Shown one piece after another: positions 56,764 to 64,000 of a DNA stretch of 64,000 bases (the stretch's first letter is position 1; the number at the start of each line of letters is the position of its first letter). The notes under the pieces were generated by a model that was not told the DNA's origin, made no database searches, and was given only the letters and a program-made list of their open reading frames with translations. Origin of the DNA: Pantanalinema sp. GBBB05 (GTDB lineage Bacteria > Cyanobacteriota > Cyanobacteriia > Leptolyngbyales > Leptolyngbyaceae); assembly GCA_016743235.1 (NCBI GenBank), contig VRZD01000013.1, positions 62,001-126,000 of the forward strand, given 5' to 3'. A program made the position numbers and the translations under genes.

Positions 56764-58185
56764 TTAGGCTCGAATCTGTTCCAATAATTGGTTAAATTGG
56801 CTCCAATCATCCTGTTGCGTAATTGGTTCCCAAGCGGCTTCAATTGCAGGACGTAATAATGCAGTCGATGAATTATAGGCTGATAGACGATCGGGCATTT
56901 GTTCAAGCTCTGAAGCAGGTAAATTCAGTAATTGATTGAAATAAGTAATTTTCCAGGTGTTCCACAGATTTGCTAGCTGATCATCCATATCTTGCACCTC
57001 TAGAAGAATGGCATTGACATCTTCTTGCCAGGCCACAGAAAACTGCTGGGTCAGCTGGCGGAAAAAGTCGTGATAATCAATCTGGGATACGTGCAAGAAT
57101 TGCAACGTTGATTTGAGTAGCGCTTCAGCGTCCGGCAGGGGAAGTTGATCAAATCCCAACTTGGATAACATCTGTTGGCGATAGGCGCGATCGTAGCATT
57201 CTTCAAACTTAGCGAGGGCTGCTTCTAAATCTGAAAAGGCAATCACGCGGCTCATCGGCGCCTGAAGCATTTCTAAATTCCAGCGGCAAATAGCGGGCTG
57301 ATTGCCGTAACTGTAGCGACCAGAGTAATCGAAATAAGCGGCAGTAAACCGAGGGTCAAGAGTTGGAATAAAGGCATAGGGACCGTAGTCGAAACTTTCT
57401 CCAGTCATCGACATATTGTCAGTATTCAACACCCCATGACAGAACCCCGCTGCCATCCATTGCGCCACTAATGTTGCTACGCGTTCGACTAATTCGGCAT
57501 AAAACAACGCATACCGATCGGGTTGCGGCTGCAACTGGGGATAGTAGTGTTCGATCACATGATCGAGCAAAATTGCGATCAAATCTTTGCGATCGAGGCG
57601 ATGTAACCGCTCAAACGTGCCAAACCGAATATGCGATCGACTAAAGCGTACCATCACCGACGATCGGGTAGGCGATGGCTCATCGCCCCGCCATAAGGAT
57701 TCTCCAGTTTCAATCAGGCTGAGACAGCGCGAAGTTCGAACTTTGACCCGATGTAATGCTTCAGCCGCTAACACCTCCCGCACTCCCCCTTTCAGGGTCA
57801 GCCGACCATCTCCGCCTCGGGAGTAGGGAGTTCTACCTGATCCTTTAGTTCCAAAGTCATACAGTTCACCATCGGTGCCCCGCACCTGCCCATAGAGAAA
57901 CCCGCGCCCATCTCCCAAAAATGCATTGTATTCCCCAAATTGATAGCCGTGATAGCGCAGTGCCAAAAGGGGGCGAGGCGGATTGTCAAACTGACCAAAG
58001 GCGGCAATAAAATCTTGATCTTGAACGGTTTTTGGGTCTAGTCCTAACAGGGACAGCAGATCATCATTGCGAAATCGCAGGATATGAGTGGGGAACTGAG
58101 CCGCTGACACGACATCATAGTAGTCATCACCAAGTTGCTCTAATGCGGGTTCGTAGGGCAGGGTCAGTAGGGGATTAGCAGTCAT
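56764..58185 (-). CDS. selO: SelO/YdiU pseudokinase-fold AMPylator
   Basis: SelO transfers AMP to Ser, Thr or Tyr of other proteins and has a role in redox stress in the bacteria studied. The sequence shows [58 protein letters not shown] and the catalytic region [20 protein letters not shown] start at the ATG at 58185 ([20 protein letters not shown]), which matches relatives; earlier in-frame starts reach 58269. At 473 residues it has the family length. No C-terminal selenocysteine-type CxxC/CxxU redox motif was seen. Confidence 0.93.
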   Translation of the reverse strand: MTANPLLTLPYEPALEQLGDDYYDVVSAAQFPTHILRFRNDDLLSLLGLDPKTVQDQDFIAAFGQFDNPPRPLLALRYHGYQFGEYNAFLGDGRGFLYGQVRGTDGELYDFGTKGSGRTPYSRGGDGRLTLKGGVREVLAAEALHRVKVRTSRCLSLIETGESLWRGDEPSPTRSSVMVRFSRSHIRFGTFERLHRLDRKDLIAILLDHVIEHYYPQLQPQPDRYALFYAELVERVATLVAQWMAAGFCHGVLNTDNMSMTGESFDYGPYAFIPTLDPRFTAAYFDYSGRYSYGNQPAICRWNLEMLQAPMSRVIAFSDLEAALAKFEECYDRAYRQQMLSKLGFDQLPLPDAEALLKSTLQFLHVSQIDYHDFFRQLTQQFSVAWQEDVNAILLEVQDMDDQLANLWNTWKITYFNQLLNLPASELEQMPDRLSAYNSSTALLRPAIEAAWEPITQQDDWSQFNQLLEQIRA

Positions 58186-58322
58186 GAAGGCTGAGGTTGT
58201 TTGGCACACAATCTTCATCGTACACAATGCGCTTGGCGGGGTGCGGTAATCCCTGACTTGATCGCTCAAGCTTCCGGCTCCAGAGGTAGACTGAGGATGC
58301 CAAATTAGTCGGAGTGCTCGGC

Positions 58323-59042
58323 GTGTCTGTTGCCAATCGGATTATTGTGCCCCTTGACGTTGCTACCGAAGATCAAGCGATCGCATTGATCGATCGCTTA
58401 CCGCAAGTTAGCTTTTGGAAAGTTGGGTTGGAGTTATTTGTCAGTAGTGGTTCTGGAATCTTGACGGAACTGAAGGCACGACAAAAACAGATTTTTTTAG
58501 ATCTAAAATTTCACGATATTCCCAATACAGTCGCTGGAGCCTGCCGGGCAGCTGGACGGTATGGGGTGGATTTATTGACTGTGCATGCCACGGCAGGTCG
58601 GGACGCTTTAGCGGCGGCTCAGGCAGCCGCGATCGCTGGAGCGGCTGAAATGGGGCATCCAGCTCCCCAGTTGCTAGCCATTACCGTGTTAACCAGCTTG
58701 AATGCGCGATCGCTGGCGTTCGACCTGAAAATTCCTCTGGAACTACCAGAATATGCTCTCCACATGGCTTTGCTAGCGCAGGAAAGCGGGCTGGCTGGAG
58801 CCGTTTGTTCGCCCCAAGAAGTCGCCCAGTTGCGGCAGACCTTAGGCGATCGCTTCTTATTTGTTTGTCCAGGAGTTCGTCCCAGTTGGTCGGAAGCAGG
58901 CGATCAACGCCGGACTCTGACCCCAGCGGCAGCCTGTCAAGCTGGGGCAAATTATCTGGTAATTGGTCGCCCCATTACGGCGGCGGCTGACCCAGTTGCC
59001 GCTTTTGCCCGGATTTGCGAAGAGTTGGCAACCGTGGTATGA
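58323..59042 (+). CDS. pyrF: Orotidine 5'-phosphate decarboxylase
   Basis: PyrF makes UMP from OMP, the last step of pyrimidine synthesis. The TIM-barrel signature is [13 protein letters not shown] with the catalytic Lys-Asp array; VVLGVR-type phosphate loop appears as [10 protein letters not shown], followed by [21 protein letters not shown] start at the GTG at 58323 ([15 protein letters not shown]), 8 bp after GGAG; a GTG at 58314 lacks a ribosome-binding site. Its TGA overlaps the next ATG. It is divergent from selO. Confidence 0.95.
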   Translation: MSVANRIIVPLDVATEDQAIALIDRLPQVSFWKVGLELFVSSGSGILTELKARQKQIFLDLKFHDIPNTVAGACRAAGRYGVDLLTVHATAGRDALAAAQAAAIAGAAEMGHPAPQLLAITVLTSLNARSLAFDLKIPLELPEYALHMALLAQESGLAGAVCSPQEVAQLRQTLGDRFLFVCPGVRPSWSEAGDQRRTLTPAAACQAGANYLVIGRPITAAADPVAAFARICEELATVV

Positions 59043-59674
59043 CCATTCCACCGCTCAAGTTTAGCTGTTACCAATCCTGTATTTTATTAGCCAGCGGTGT
59101 CCCGTTCCTTTCTTGTCTAGTCACCTCCCCAAGTGCTTTATCAGCTCATCTTCCCATCCTCCCTGCTGCCCCCAGTGTCCTCAGCCGCTCCCGCCCGGTT
59201 CCCCCACCCAAGCGCTATACCTGCCCGATCACCCTAGAACCACTAGCAACAACGATGTTGCGTGATCTGCCCAGTTATATGAATCGGTTGCAGCGGCGGC
59301 TGCCCCGGCGCAAACAGCAGCCGGACGAAAACCTGTATACGATCGCGGCTAGTCTCCCCGAGTTTGAAGAATTACCCATTGGCTCTAGTGAGTATGCCAG
59401 TCCCAAGGACACCAATCTTCGCCAGATTTTCTTCACTACCCTGGAACGCCAATATACCGAGCAGGGCACCAGACAATGGCAGAGTTTTCACTGGCTATTC
59501 CTATCCCCTGATGAAACTGGTTGGCAATTAGCACTATTATTTTCTCGGCAAGGCGATTATCCCCGTAACGAGCAACCACTGACTCCCCCGCGAGATGCAA
59601 GCCAGAGTATCACAGCCTTAGCAATTCGTGCCTGGTTACGGGACTGTCAAGCCGGTGCAATTAGACCATTCTAG
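59039..59674 (+). CDS. Hypothetical protein, possible membrane-anchored or exported, 211 aa
   Basis: The ATG at 59039 overlaps the pyrF stop (ATGA), indicating coupling. The N-terminus ([20 protein letters not shown]) has a moderately hydrophobic segment to about residue 40, perhaps a signal anchor or lipoprotein-like leader, then a Pro/Ser-rich spacer. The rest (about 65-211) looks folded: [20 protein letters not shown], then [20 protein letters not shown], and [17 protein letters not shown] at the C-terminus. I recognise the style of a cyanobacterial conserved hypothetical protein but no domain. Function unknown. Confidence 0.72.
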   Translation: MTIPPLKFSCYQSCILLASGVPFLSCLVTSPSALSAHLPILPAAPSVLSRSRPVPPPKRYTCPITLEPLATTMLRDLPSYMNRLQRRLPRRKQQPDENLYTIAASLPEFEELPIGSSEYASPKDTNLRQIFFTTLERQYTEQGTRQWQSFHWLFLSPDETGWQLALLFSRQGDYPRNEQPLTPPRDASQSITALAIRAWLRDCQAGAIRPF

Positions 59675-60091
59675 GGACAGACGTTAATCTCTGAAGAAAA
59701 TGAGATGATAGAAATGGGGAGTTTTAACCAATCTCAGCAATGAGCAGAAAGGCAAGATTGTTACGATACATCGGGTTGCTTCCACAACCTAGAATGTCTC
59801 GAGGCTTTCAGCCTTTCCACTGATTACAGGCTATTGGCAATCGATTTGTGAGTAGGAGTTGAGCGATTCTACGGTCGTGATATTGACTCTAATTGTTTAA
59901 ATTAACGTTAGAAGTCGCCAGGGTGATTAAATTGTGTGTGTTTAATCAAACTTTAGTTAAAAAGTTGGTTTTTGCTATTAAAAAATCGCACACAAATATG
60001 ACTGAAATGATTCACGATGGGTCGCTACACCTCTCTTCCCCATACTTGCAACTTCGAGTTATCCTAACTAGTTATCCAGTGAGCTGATTAA
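59675..60091. other. Intergenic region, 417 bp
   Basis: I see no convincing gene. A 64-codon frame at 59893-60087 has no family features and an atypical TTG-like start, so I reject it. The region is AT-rich from 59880 to 60000. It should contain the promoter of the roadblock-like gene. Confidence 0.45.
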
Positions 60092-60493
60092 ATGCCTCCC
60101 CTTTCTGATGCTGGGTTGAAAACTTCTTTACCTGCTACAGACTCAGCTATGTCTTATGCCGACGACATTGTGGGTGCAGCGATTTTTGATCTGAATGGGC
60201 TGCCCAAGGAATACTATACAACTGCGGATAGCAGCAACATGAGTTGGGTCCAAACGATCTTTCAAGCCTTAGGGTTGCGATCGCTGCTGATGTCATCTCT
60301 CCAACTCGAAGGCTTTCGTCATGCCACTATTTATGGGACGGAGTATTGTGCTGTCGTCGTCAAACAACGGGCTTATTACACGGCTTTACTGCTGAAACAA
60401 CGGGATGATGCTATTCCTGATGCCATGATTCAATGGGTACAAACGTTTCAATTGAGTGAACTTCGAGCGAATCCTCGCTTTAAAGTTGCCTAA
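60092..60493 (+). CDS. Roadblock/LC7-like protein, 133 aa
   Basis: The protein is 133 residues, or 114 if the later ATG at 60149 (MSYADDIVGAAIFDLNGLPK) is used. The core VGAAIFDLNGLPKEYY, HATIYGTEYCAVVVKQRAYY and the C-terminal VQTFQLSELRA match the alpha/beta roadblock fold, members of which bind small GTPases (MglB with MglA). Sequence similarity as I can judge it is moderate. Its stop overlaps the convergent stop of a GTPase gene by 4 bp, which is a suggestive but not conclusive neighbour. Confidence 0.65.
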   Translation: MPPLSDAGLKTSLPATDSAMSYADDIVGAAIFDLNGLPKEYYTTADSSNMSWVQTIFQALGLRSLLMSSLQLEGFRHATIYGTEYCAVVVKQRAYYTALLLKQRDDAIPDAMIQWVQTFQLSELRANPRFKVA

Positions 60494-61821
60494 TTGCCAC
60501 TGCGCTTAAATCGTTCTTTCGCTGTCTGAAACGCTTCTTGCATCACCTGTTGAATACGATCGGGATCGGGTTTCTTGCCACCCATTAAATCACCAAAATA
60601 GACACATGCTCCTTCCCCTAACGCCCAAGTGTAGGCGGCAGCCCAGGAGGCAGCAATCACACTGCCAAAGCCAGGAATAAATTTGATTAACTCACGCCCG
60701 ATCGCTTGCGCTAAAAACCCACCTGCGATCGCACTCACTAAACCGCCTGCCTGGGATGGGGTTAAGGTTTGACCATAAAGCTGACCAAGTGCGCCGACCA
60801 TCGTCACCTGTAAGGCTGTCAGCACAGGCATAGTAGCAAATGGCAGTGGCACAGCCGCTAAGGTGGCTGCCATCACAGCAAATGGCAGAATATAACGACG
60901 TCCGGCTTCCCGATAGAGATCACCAAGCTGACTGCCAGCACCTGCATCCAATAGCTGATGGATCGCTTGGGCTTCAGTTTCTGGTAATAAATCGGCTAAC
61001 GTGTCTCGTAAGGCTTCTAAACCATAGAACACAGGAGTAAAGCCATCTTCCTCTAAGGTAAAGTCAATCAGTACGGCTCGATCGTATAACCCCGAAAATC
61101 CTCGTTGCAGTTCGGCAAAAGCCCGGATCACCTCAGGATACTCAGGTGGATAACTGGGATGATCGATGACATCGCCAGGATAAAGTTCGTGCAAACAGGT
61201 GACGACCAGTAAACAAGGAACCTGAGGATAGGTTTGCCGCAGTTGTTGAGCAATCTGGCGCAAGGTATCAGTGGCAAAATCGTTAATCTTAACGGTTAGT
61301 AGCACGACACTGGCACGATCGCCAGTTTTTAACTCTTGCAGTAACTCTTGAATCAGGACTTGGGTATCCTGCCGTCCATCCCCTAGACCAACCGTATCAG
61401 TAAACAGCAATAATGGTAGTTCGGCGGTGGGGTAAGCGTAGCGCTGGGTATATTGCGTATGAGGTCGAAAGCCCTGACCAACAATCTCGGCAGACACCCC
61501 AGTTAACCCGCGCACAATCGAACTTTTGCCAGCTTGCGGTTTACCAACGAGTAAGGCTTCTGTAGTAGGCAGGTTAGTGCGAACGGTTTCCAGAATCTCC
61601 GCGACCTGCTCTTCGCTGACGCTAAACCACTGCACGATCGAGCGGGCGGCTTGATCAATTGGTAATAACTTACGCACTCGATCGCCAGCACCACTGAGAA
61701 CCCCTAACACGCGATCGGGTAAAGATGGGTTAGATGTAGGTTCAGACGTTGAAACTTCTGCCAGCTCTGAAGCAGATTCAGAGGTTTCAGGTCGATGATT
61801 TTCGTCCACTGGTTCCGTCAT
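60490..61821 (-). CDS. DUF697-type GTPase with membrane-associated C-terminus
   Basis: The protein has 443 residues. A disordered acidic N-terminus (1-35) is followed by a helical region and the G domain: P-loop VGKPQAGKSSIVRGL (about 93-107), G3 TDTVGLGDG, and VVTCLHE in the G4 position, where the usual NKxD is altered. Two or more hydrophobic segments (about 310-400; YILPFAVMAATLAAVPLPFA) indicate membrane association, as in YcjF-like GTPases. A second, distinct GTPase with a similar C-terminus lies at 30117-31637. The missing NKxD makes nucleotide specificity uncertain. It is convergent with the roadblock-like gene. Confidence 0.85.
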   Translation of the reverse strand: MTEPVDENHRPETSESASELAEVSTSEPTSNPSLPDRVLGVLSGAGDRVRKLLPIDQAARSIVQWFSVSEEQVAEILETVRTNLPTTEALLVGKPQAGKSSIVRGLTGVSAEIVGQGFRPHTQYTQRYAYPTAELPLLLFTDTVGLGDGRQDTQVLIQELLQELKTGDRASVVLLTVKINDFATDTLRQIAQQLRQTYPQVPCLLVVTCLHELYPGDVIDHPSYPPEYPEVIRAFAELQRGFSGLYDRAVLIDFTLEEDGFTPVFYGLEALRDTLADLLPETEAQAIHQLLDAGAGSQLGDLYREAGRRYILPFAVMAATLAAVPLPFATMPVLTALQVTMVGALGQLYGQTLTPSQAGGLVSAIAGGFLAQAIGRELIKFIPGFGSVIAASWAAAYTWALGEGACVYFGDLMGGKKPDPDRIQQVMQEAFQTAKERFKRSGN

Positions 61822-61841
61822 GGACCATCCGTCACAGTCTG

Positions 61842-62180
61842 CTAACTATCTTCCCGAGATTCATTATTAGAACCAGGGGTACTAGAGCCAGGAGATGACT
61901 CATAGAGCGCATCGAGTTGCTCCCGAGCATCATCTACCGTCATCGATCGCATCACCAGCAACGGCTCGTTAATCACATTGCCACTGGCATCTAAAAATTC
62001 TGGATGGGGGACGGAAAGCTGCCCACTGGAGTAGGATCGCGACCCATGACTGCCGTTTTTAGTGGAGGAAAACGAACGCTGAGATTCCATCCCCAAGGTC
62101 ATGAGATTGCGGATTAAATTGGCAACTGCCAAAAACGCAAGGATGGTAAACGCAAGAATATAGAGCAGGTGCAGTATCAT
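61842..62180 (-). CDS. DUF2973-family membrane protein
   Basis: The 112-residue protein starts with one membrane helix (MILHLLYILAFTILAFLAV, residues 1-19, extending to about 24), a Ser-rich linker and a short conserved motif (VPHPEFLDASGNVINEPLLV and MRSMTVDDAREQLDALYES). These segments are characteristic of DUF2973, found only in cyanobacteria, with unknown function. It is often near a DUF2605 gene; none is visible here. It lies 20 bp upstream of the DUF697-type GTPase gene on the same strand, so the two are likely co-transcribed. Confidence 0.88.
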   Translation of the reverse strand: MILHLLYILAFTILAFLAVANLIRNLMTLGMESQRSFSSTKNGSHGSRSYSSGQLSVPHPEFLDASGNVINEPLLVMRSMTVDDAREQLDALYESSPGSSTPGSNNESREDS

Positions 62181-62590
62181 AGCGCTTTCCTCGAAAATCC
62201 AGATTGCCGAGTTCTGGTTATCAAAACAGTTTATTTTGTTCGCTTTATCAAACGTTAAGGCTAGGCGACTAATTCAATTCTAAGTGCTCATGCCAGCTCT
62301 GGAAATCTCTAGAACGGGATGGCACATCGCCTTAAGTTGACTCAAATTCGCTCAACCTTAACTGCGGCAAGAATGAAATTACTGTATCGCTTGTCTGTTC
62401 TTATCTTAACGTCTTTCGGTTTTCTTAATCTTTACTTACATAAGTTTACATTATTGGGGCTAGGGAGCTGGAAACTCCTCATAGGTCGATCGAGAATGGT
62501 CTACCAAGTCAGGCAGTCCAAGCGGTTAAGATAGAGCCTAGAGCTTCATGAAGCCGCTATTTTTGACCTCATCATTTGTGTTAACGATCC
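62181..62590. other. Intergenic region, 410 bp
   Basis: This is the divergent region between the DUF2973 gene and thrS. A 71-codon plus-strand frame (62319-62534) is rich in Leu and Arg, has no family features and I do not call it. No T-box or other riboswitch was recognised before thrS. The likely promoters of both neighbours are here. Confidence 0.45.
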
Positions 62591-64000
62591 ATGTCTGAAG
62601 CCAATCAGCCTGAAAAAATCCATTTGCCCAAGACGAGCGAATCCGAAAATTTGAAGAAGATTCGTCACACTACATCCCATGTCATGGCAATGGCAGTGCA
62701 AAAGCTGTTTCCCAAGGCGCAGGTGACGATCGGTCCTTGGATTGAAAATGGCTTCTATTATGATTTTGATAGCCCAGAGCCGTTTGCTGAGAAAGATCTA
62801 AAGGCAATTAGGAAGGAGATGATCAAAATCATCAACCGCAAATTGCCCGTGACCCGCGAAGAGGTAACTCGGGAAGAAGCGGAACGCCGGATTCAGTCGA
62901 TTAATGAACCCTATAAGCTAGAAATTCTGGCGGATTTGCAAGAACCGATCACGATTTATCACCTGGGTGAGCAATGGTGGGATTTGTGTGCGGGTCCCCA
63001 CGTGGAGAATACCGCTGAGTTGAATGCCAATGCCTTTGATTTAGAAAGTGTGGCGGGTGCCTATTGGCGCGGAGATGAAACCAAAGCTCAATTGCAGCGG
63101 ATTTATGGCACAGCTTGGGAAACCCCGGAACAGTTAGCCGAATATAAACGGCGCAAAGAAGAAGCCCTTAAACGCGATCACCGGAAGTTGGGTAAAGAGC
63201 TGGGTCTATTCATTTTTGCCGATCCAGTCGGACCTGGCTTACCGTTATGGACGCCTAAAGGGACGATATTGCGATCGCTCCTAGAGGATTTCCTCAAGCA
63301 GGAACAACTGAAACGGGGCTACTTACCTGTAGTGACGCCGCATATTGGTCGGGTAGATCTGTTCAAAATTTCGGGGCACTGGCAGAACTACAAAGAAGAT
63401 ATGTTCCCCATGATGGCGGAGGATGATGCCGCCCGACTAGCAGAACAAGGGTTTGCGTTAAAGCCCATGAACTGCCCATTCCATATTCAGATCTATAAGA
63501 GTGAATTACGCTCTTACCGGGAACTGCCGATGCGGTTGGCAGAATTTGGCACAGTGTATCGCTATGAACAGTCGGGAGAACTGGGCGGCTTAACGCGGGT
63601 GCGGGGCTTCACGGTAGACGACTCCCACTTGTTCGTCACTCCGGATCAACTGGAACAAGAATTCCTCAATGTAGTGGATCTGATTCTGGCAGTTTTTAAT
63701 GCCTTGCAACTGAAGAACTTCCGGGCGCGGCTCAGCTTCCGCGATCCTAAGCTAGACAAATATATCGGCTCTGATGACGCCTGGGAAAAAGCCGAAGGGG
63801 CAATTCGACGAGCTGCCGACACGTTGGGTCTACCCTCGTTTGAAGGCATTGGTGAAGCTGCCTTCTATGGACCGAAACTCGATTTCATTTTCCAAGATGT
63901 CCTCGATCGCGAATGGCAGCTCGGAACCGTTCAGGTAGACTATAACCTGCCCGAACGGTTTGACTTGGAATATGTTGCCGAGGATGGCACTCGTAAGCGT
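62591..64000 (+). CDS. thrS: Threonyl-tRNA synthetase, 3' end outside the window
   Basis: An ATG at 62591 opens a frame of 470 codons that runs off the right edge. The product begins MSEANQPEKIHLPKTSESEN and goes straight into the editing domain (IRHTTSHVMAMAVQKLFPKA, and CAGPHVENT with its zinc-binding-type residues), so the usual N-terminal TGS domain is missing, as in many cyanobacterial ThrS. The class II catalytic core follows, with RYEQSGELGGLTRVRGFTVD (motif 2 region) and a Cys (in MNCPFH) and His ligands for the active-site zinc. The C-terminal anticodon-binding domain lies beyond the window. Confidence 0.95.
   Translation, partial: MSEANQPEKIHLPKTSESENLKKIRHTTSHVMAMAVQKLFPKAQVTIGPWIENGFYYDFDSPEPFAEKDLKAIRKEMIKIINRKLPVTREEVTREEAERRIQSINEPYKLEILADLQEPITIYHLGEQWWDLCAGPHVENTAELNANAFDLESVAGAYWRGDETKAQLQRIYGTAWETPEQLAEYKRRKEEALKRDHRKLGKELGLFIFADPVGPGLPLWTPKGTILRSLLEDFLKQEQLKRGYLPVVTPHIGRVDLFKISGHWQNYKEDMFPMMAEDDAARLAEQGFALKPMNCPFHIQIYKSELRSYRELPMRLAEFGTVYRYEQSGELGGLTRVRGFTVDDSHLFVTPDQLEQEFLNVVDLILAVFNALQLKNFRARLSFRDPKLDKYIGSDDAWEKAEGAIRRAADTLGLPSFEGIGEAAFYGPKLDFIFQDVLDREWQLGTVQVDYNLPERFDLEYVAEDGTRKR

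Noticed and set aside
59893..60087. 64-codon plus-strand frame
   Set aside because: Non-ATG start, AT-rich region and no family or signal features.
62319..62534. 71-codon plus-strand frame upstream of thrS
   Set aside because: Leu/Arg-rich with no conserved pattern, and more likely leader or promoter sequence.
1..64000. tRNA, rRNA, RNase P, SRP RNA or insertion sequences in the gaps
   Set aside because: I scanned gaps for tRNA T-loop and cloverleaf patterns and for known RNA starts and saw none. No transposase-like frame or terminal repeats were seen. A tRNAscan or Infernal run would be decisive.

Overview
This window is a typical cyanobacterial chromosome segment. The evidence is the very frequent GCGATCGC (HIP1-like) octamer, plastid-type genes (ycf23, ycf46), a DnaK with a long acidic tail, a solanesyl-diphosphate-synthase-like gene, DUF2973 and DUF4327-like proteins, and a complete type IV pilus chemotaxis (Pil-Chp/Hmp) locus with hmpF. 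The Hmp-type locus suggests a motile, probably filamentous organism, but the sequence does not fix the genus. I saw no rRNA, tRNA, insertion sequence, prophage or CRISPR array.

Layout. Positions 1-9.6 kb hold a truncated unknown gene, a dnaJ-dnaK pair, sds, a pentapeptide-repeat protein, ycf23, an aminotransferase and two very small membrane or secreted ORFs. Positions 10.6-25.1 kb are the most distinctive block. Five minus-strand genes encode a PATAN response regulator, CheY, CheW, a methyl-accepting protein and a 2138-residue CheA hybrid kinase. They are divergent from hmpF, which encodes a long coiled-coil protein. Together these form a phototaxis or chemotaxis output system for type IV pilus motility. 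The CheA and the receptor both carry long acidic, repetitive linkers, and that of the CheA contains recent tandem duplications.

Positions 25.1-38.5 kb hold tilS, hom, a TPR protein, a DUF697-type GTPase, an unusual amino-acid-permease/histidine-kinase fusion, a B12-dependent ribonucleotide reductase (nrdJ) with possible tandem NrdR boxes upstream, and ycf46. Positions 38.5-45.8 kb hold a secreted Thr/Pro-rich protein, a PP2C phosphatase / FHA-kinase pair (both with zinc-ribbon-like cysteines), an LD-carboxypeptidase, small conserved proteins and an RRM RNA-binding protein.

Positions 45.9-54.4 kb are largely minus-strand metabolism: an amidohydrolase, a PfkB/RfaE1-like kinase, ureidoglycolate lyase, upp, an ABC exporter with a MarR regulator, and an acetolactate synthase. 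Positions 54.8-64 kb hold mnmE coupled to a GNAT acetyltransferase, selO, pyrF, a roadblock-like protein facing a DUF697-type GTPase, a DUF2973 protein and the first 470 codons of thrS, which runs off the window.

Most of the window is ordinary core genome. The items most worth following up are the permease-kinase fusion, the giant repeat-bearing CheA, the DnaK tail, the kinase/phosphatase pair, the roadblock-GTPase pair and the in-frame low-complexity insert in TilS. I did not find a clear-cut undescribed defence or mobile system.
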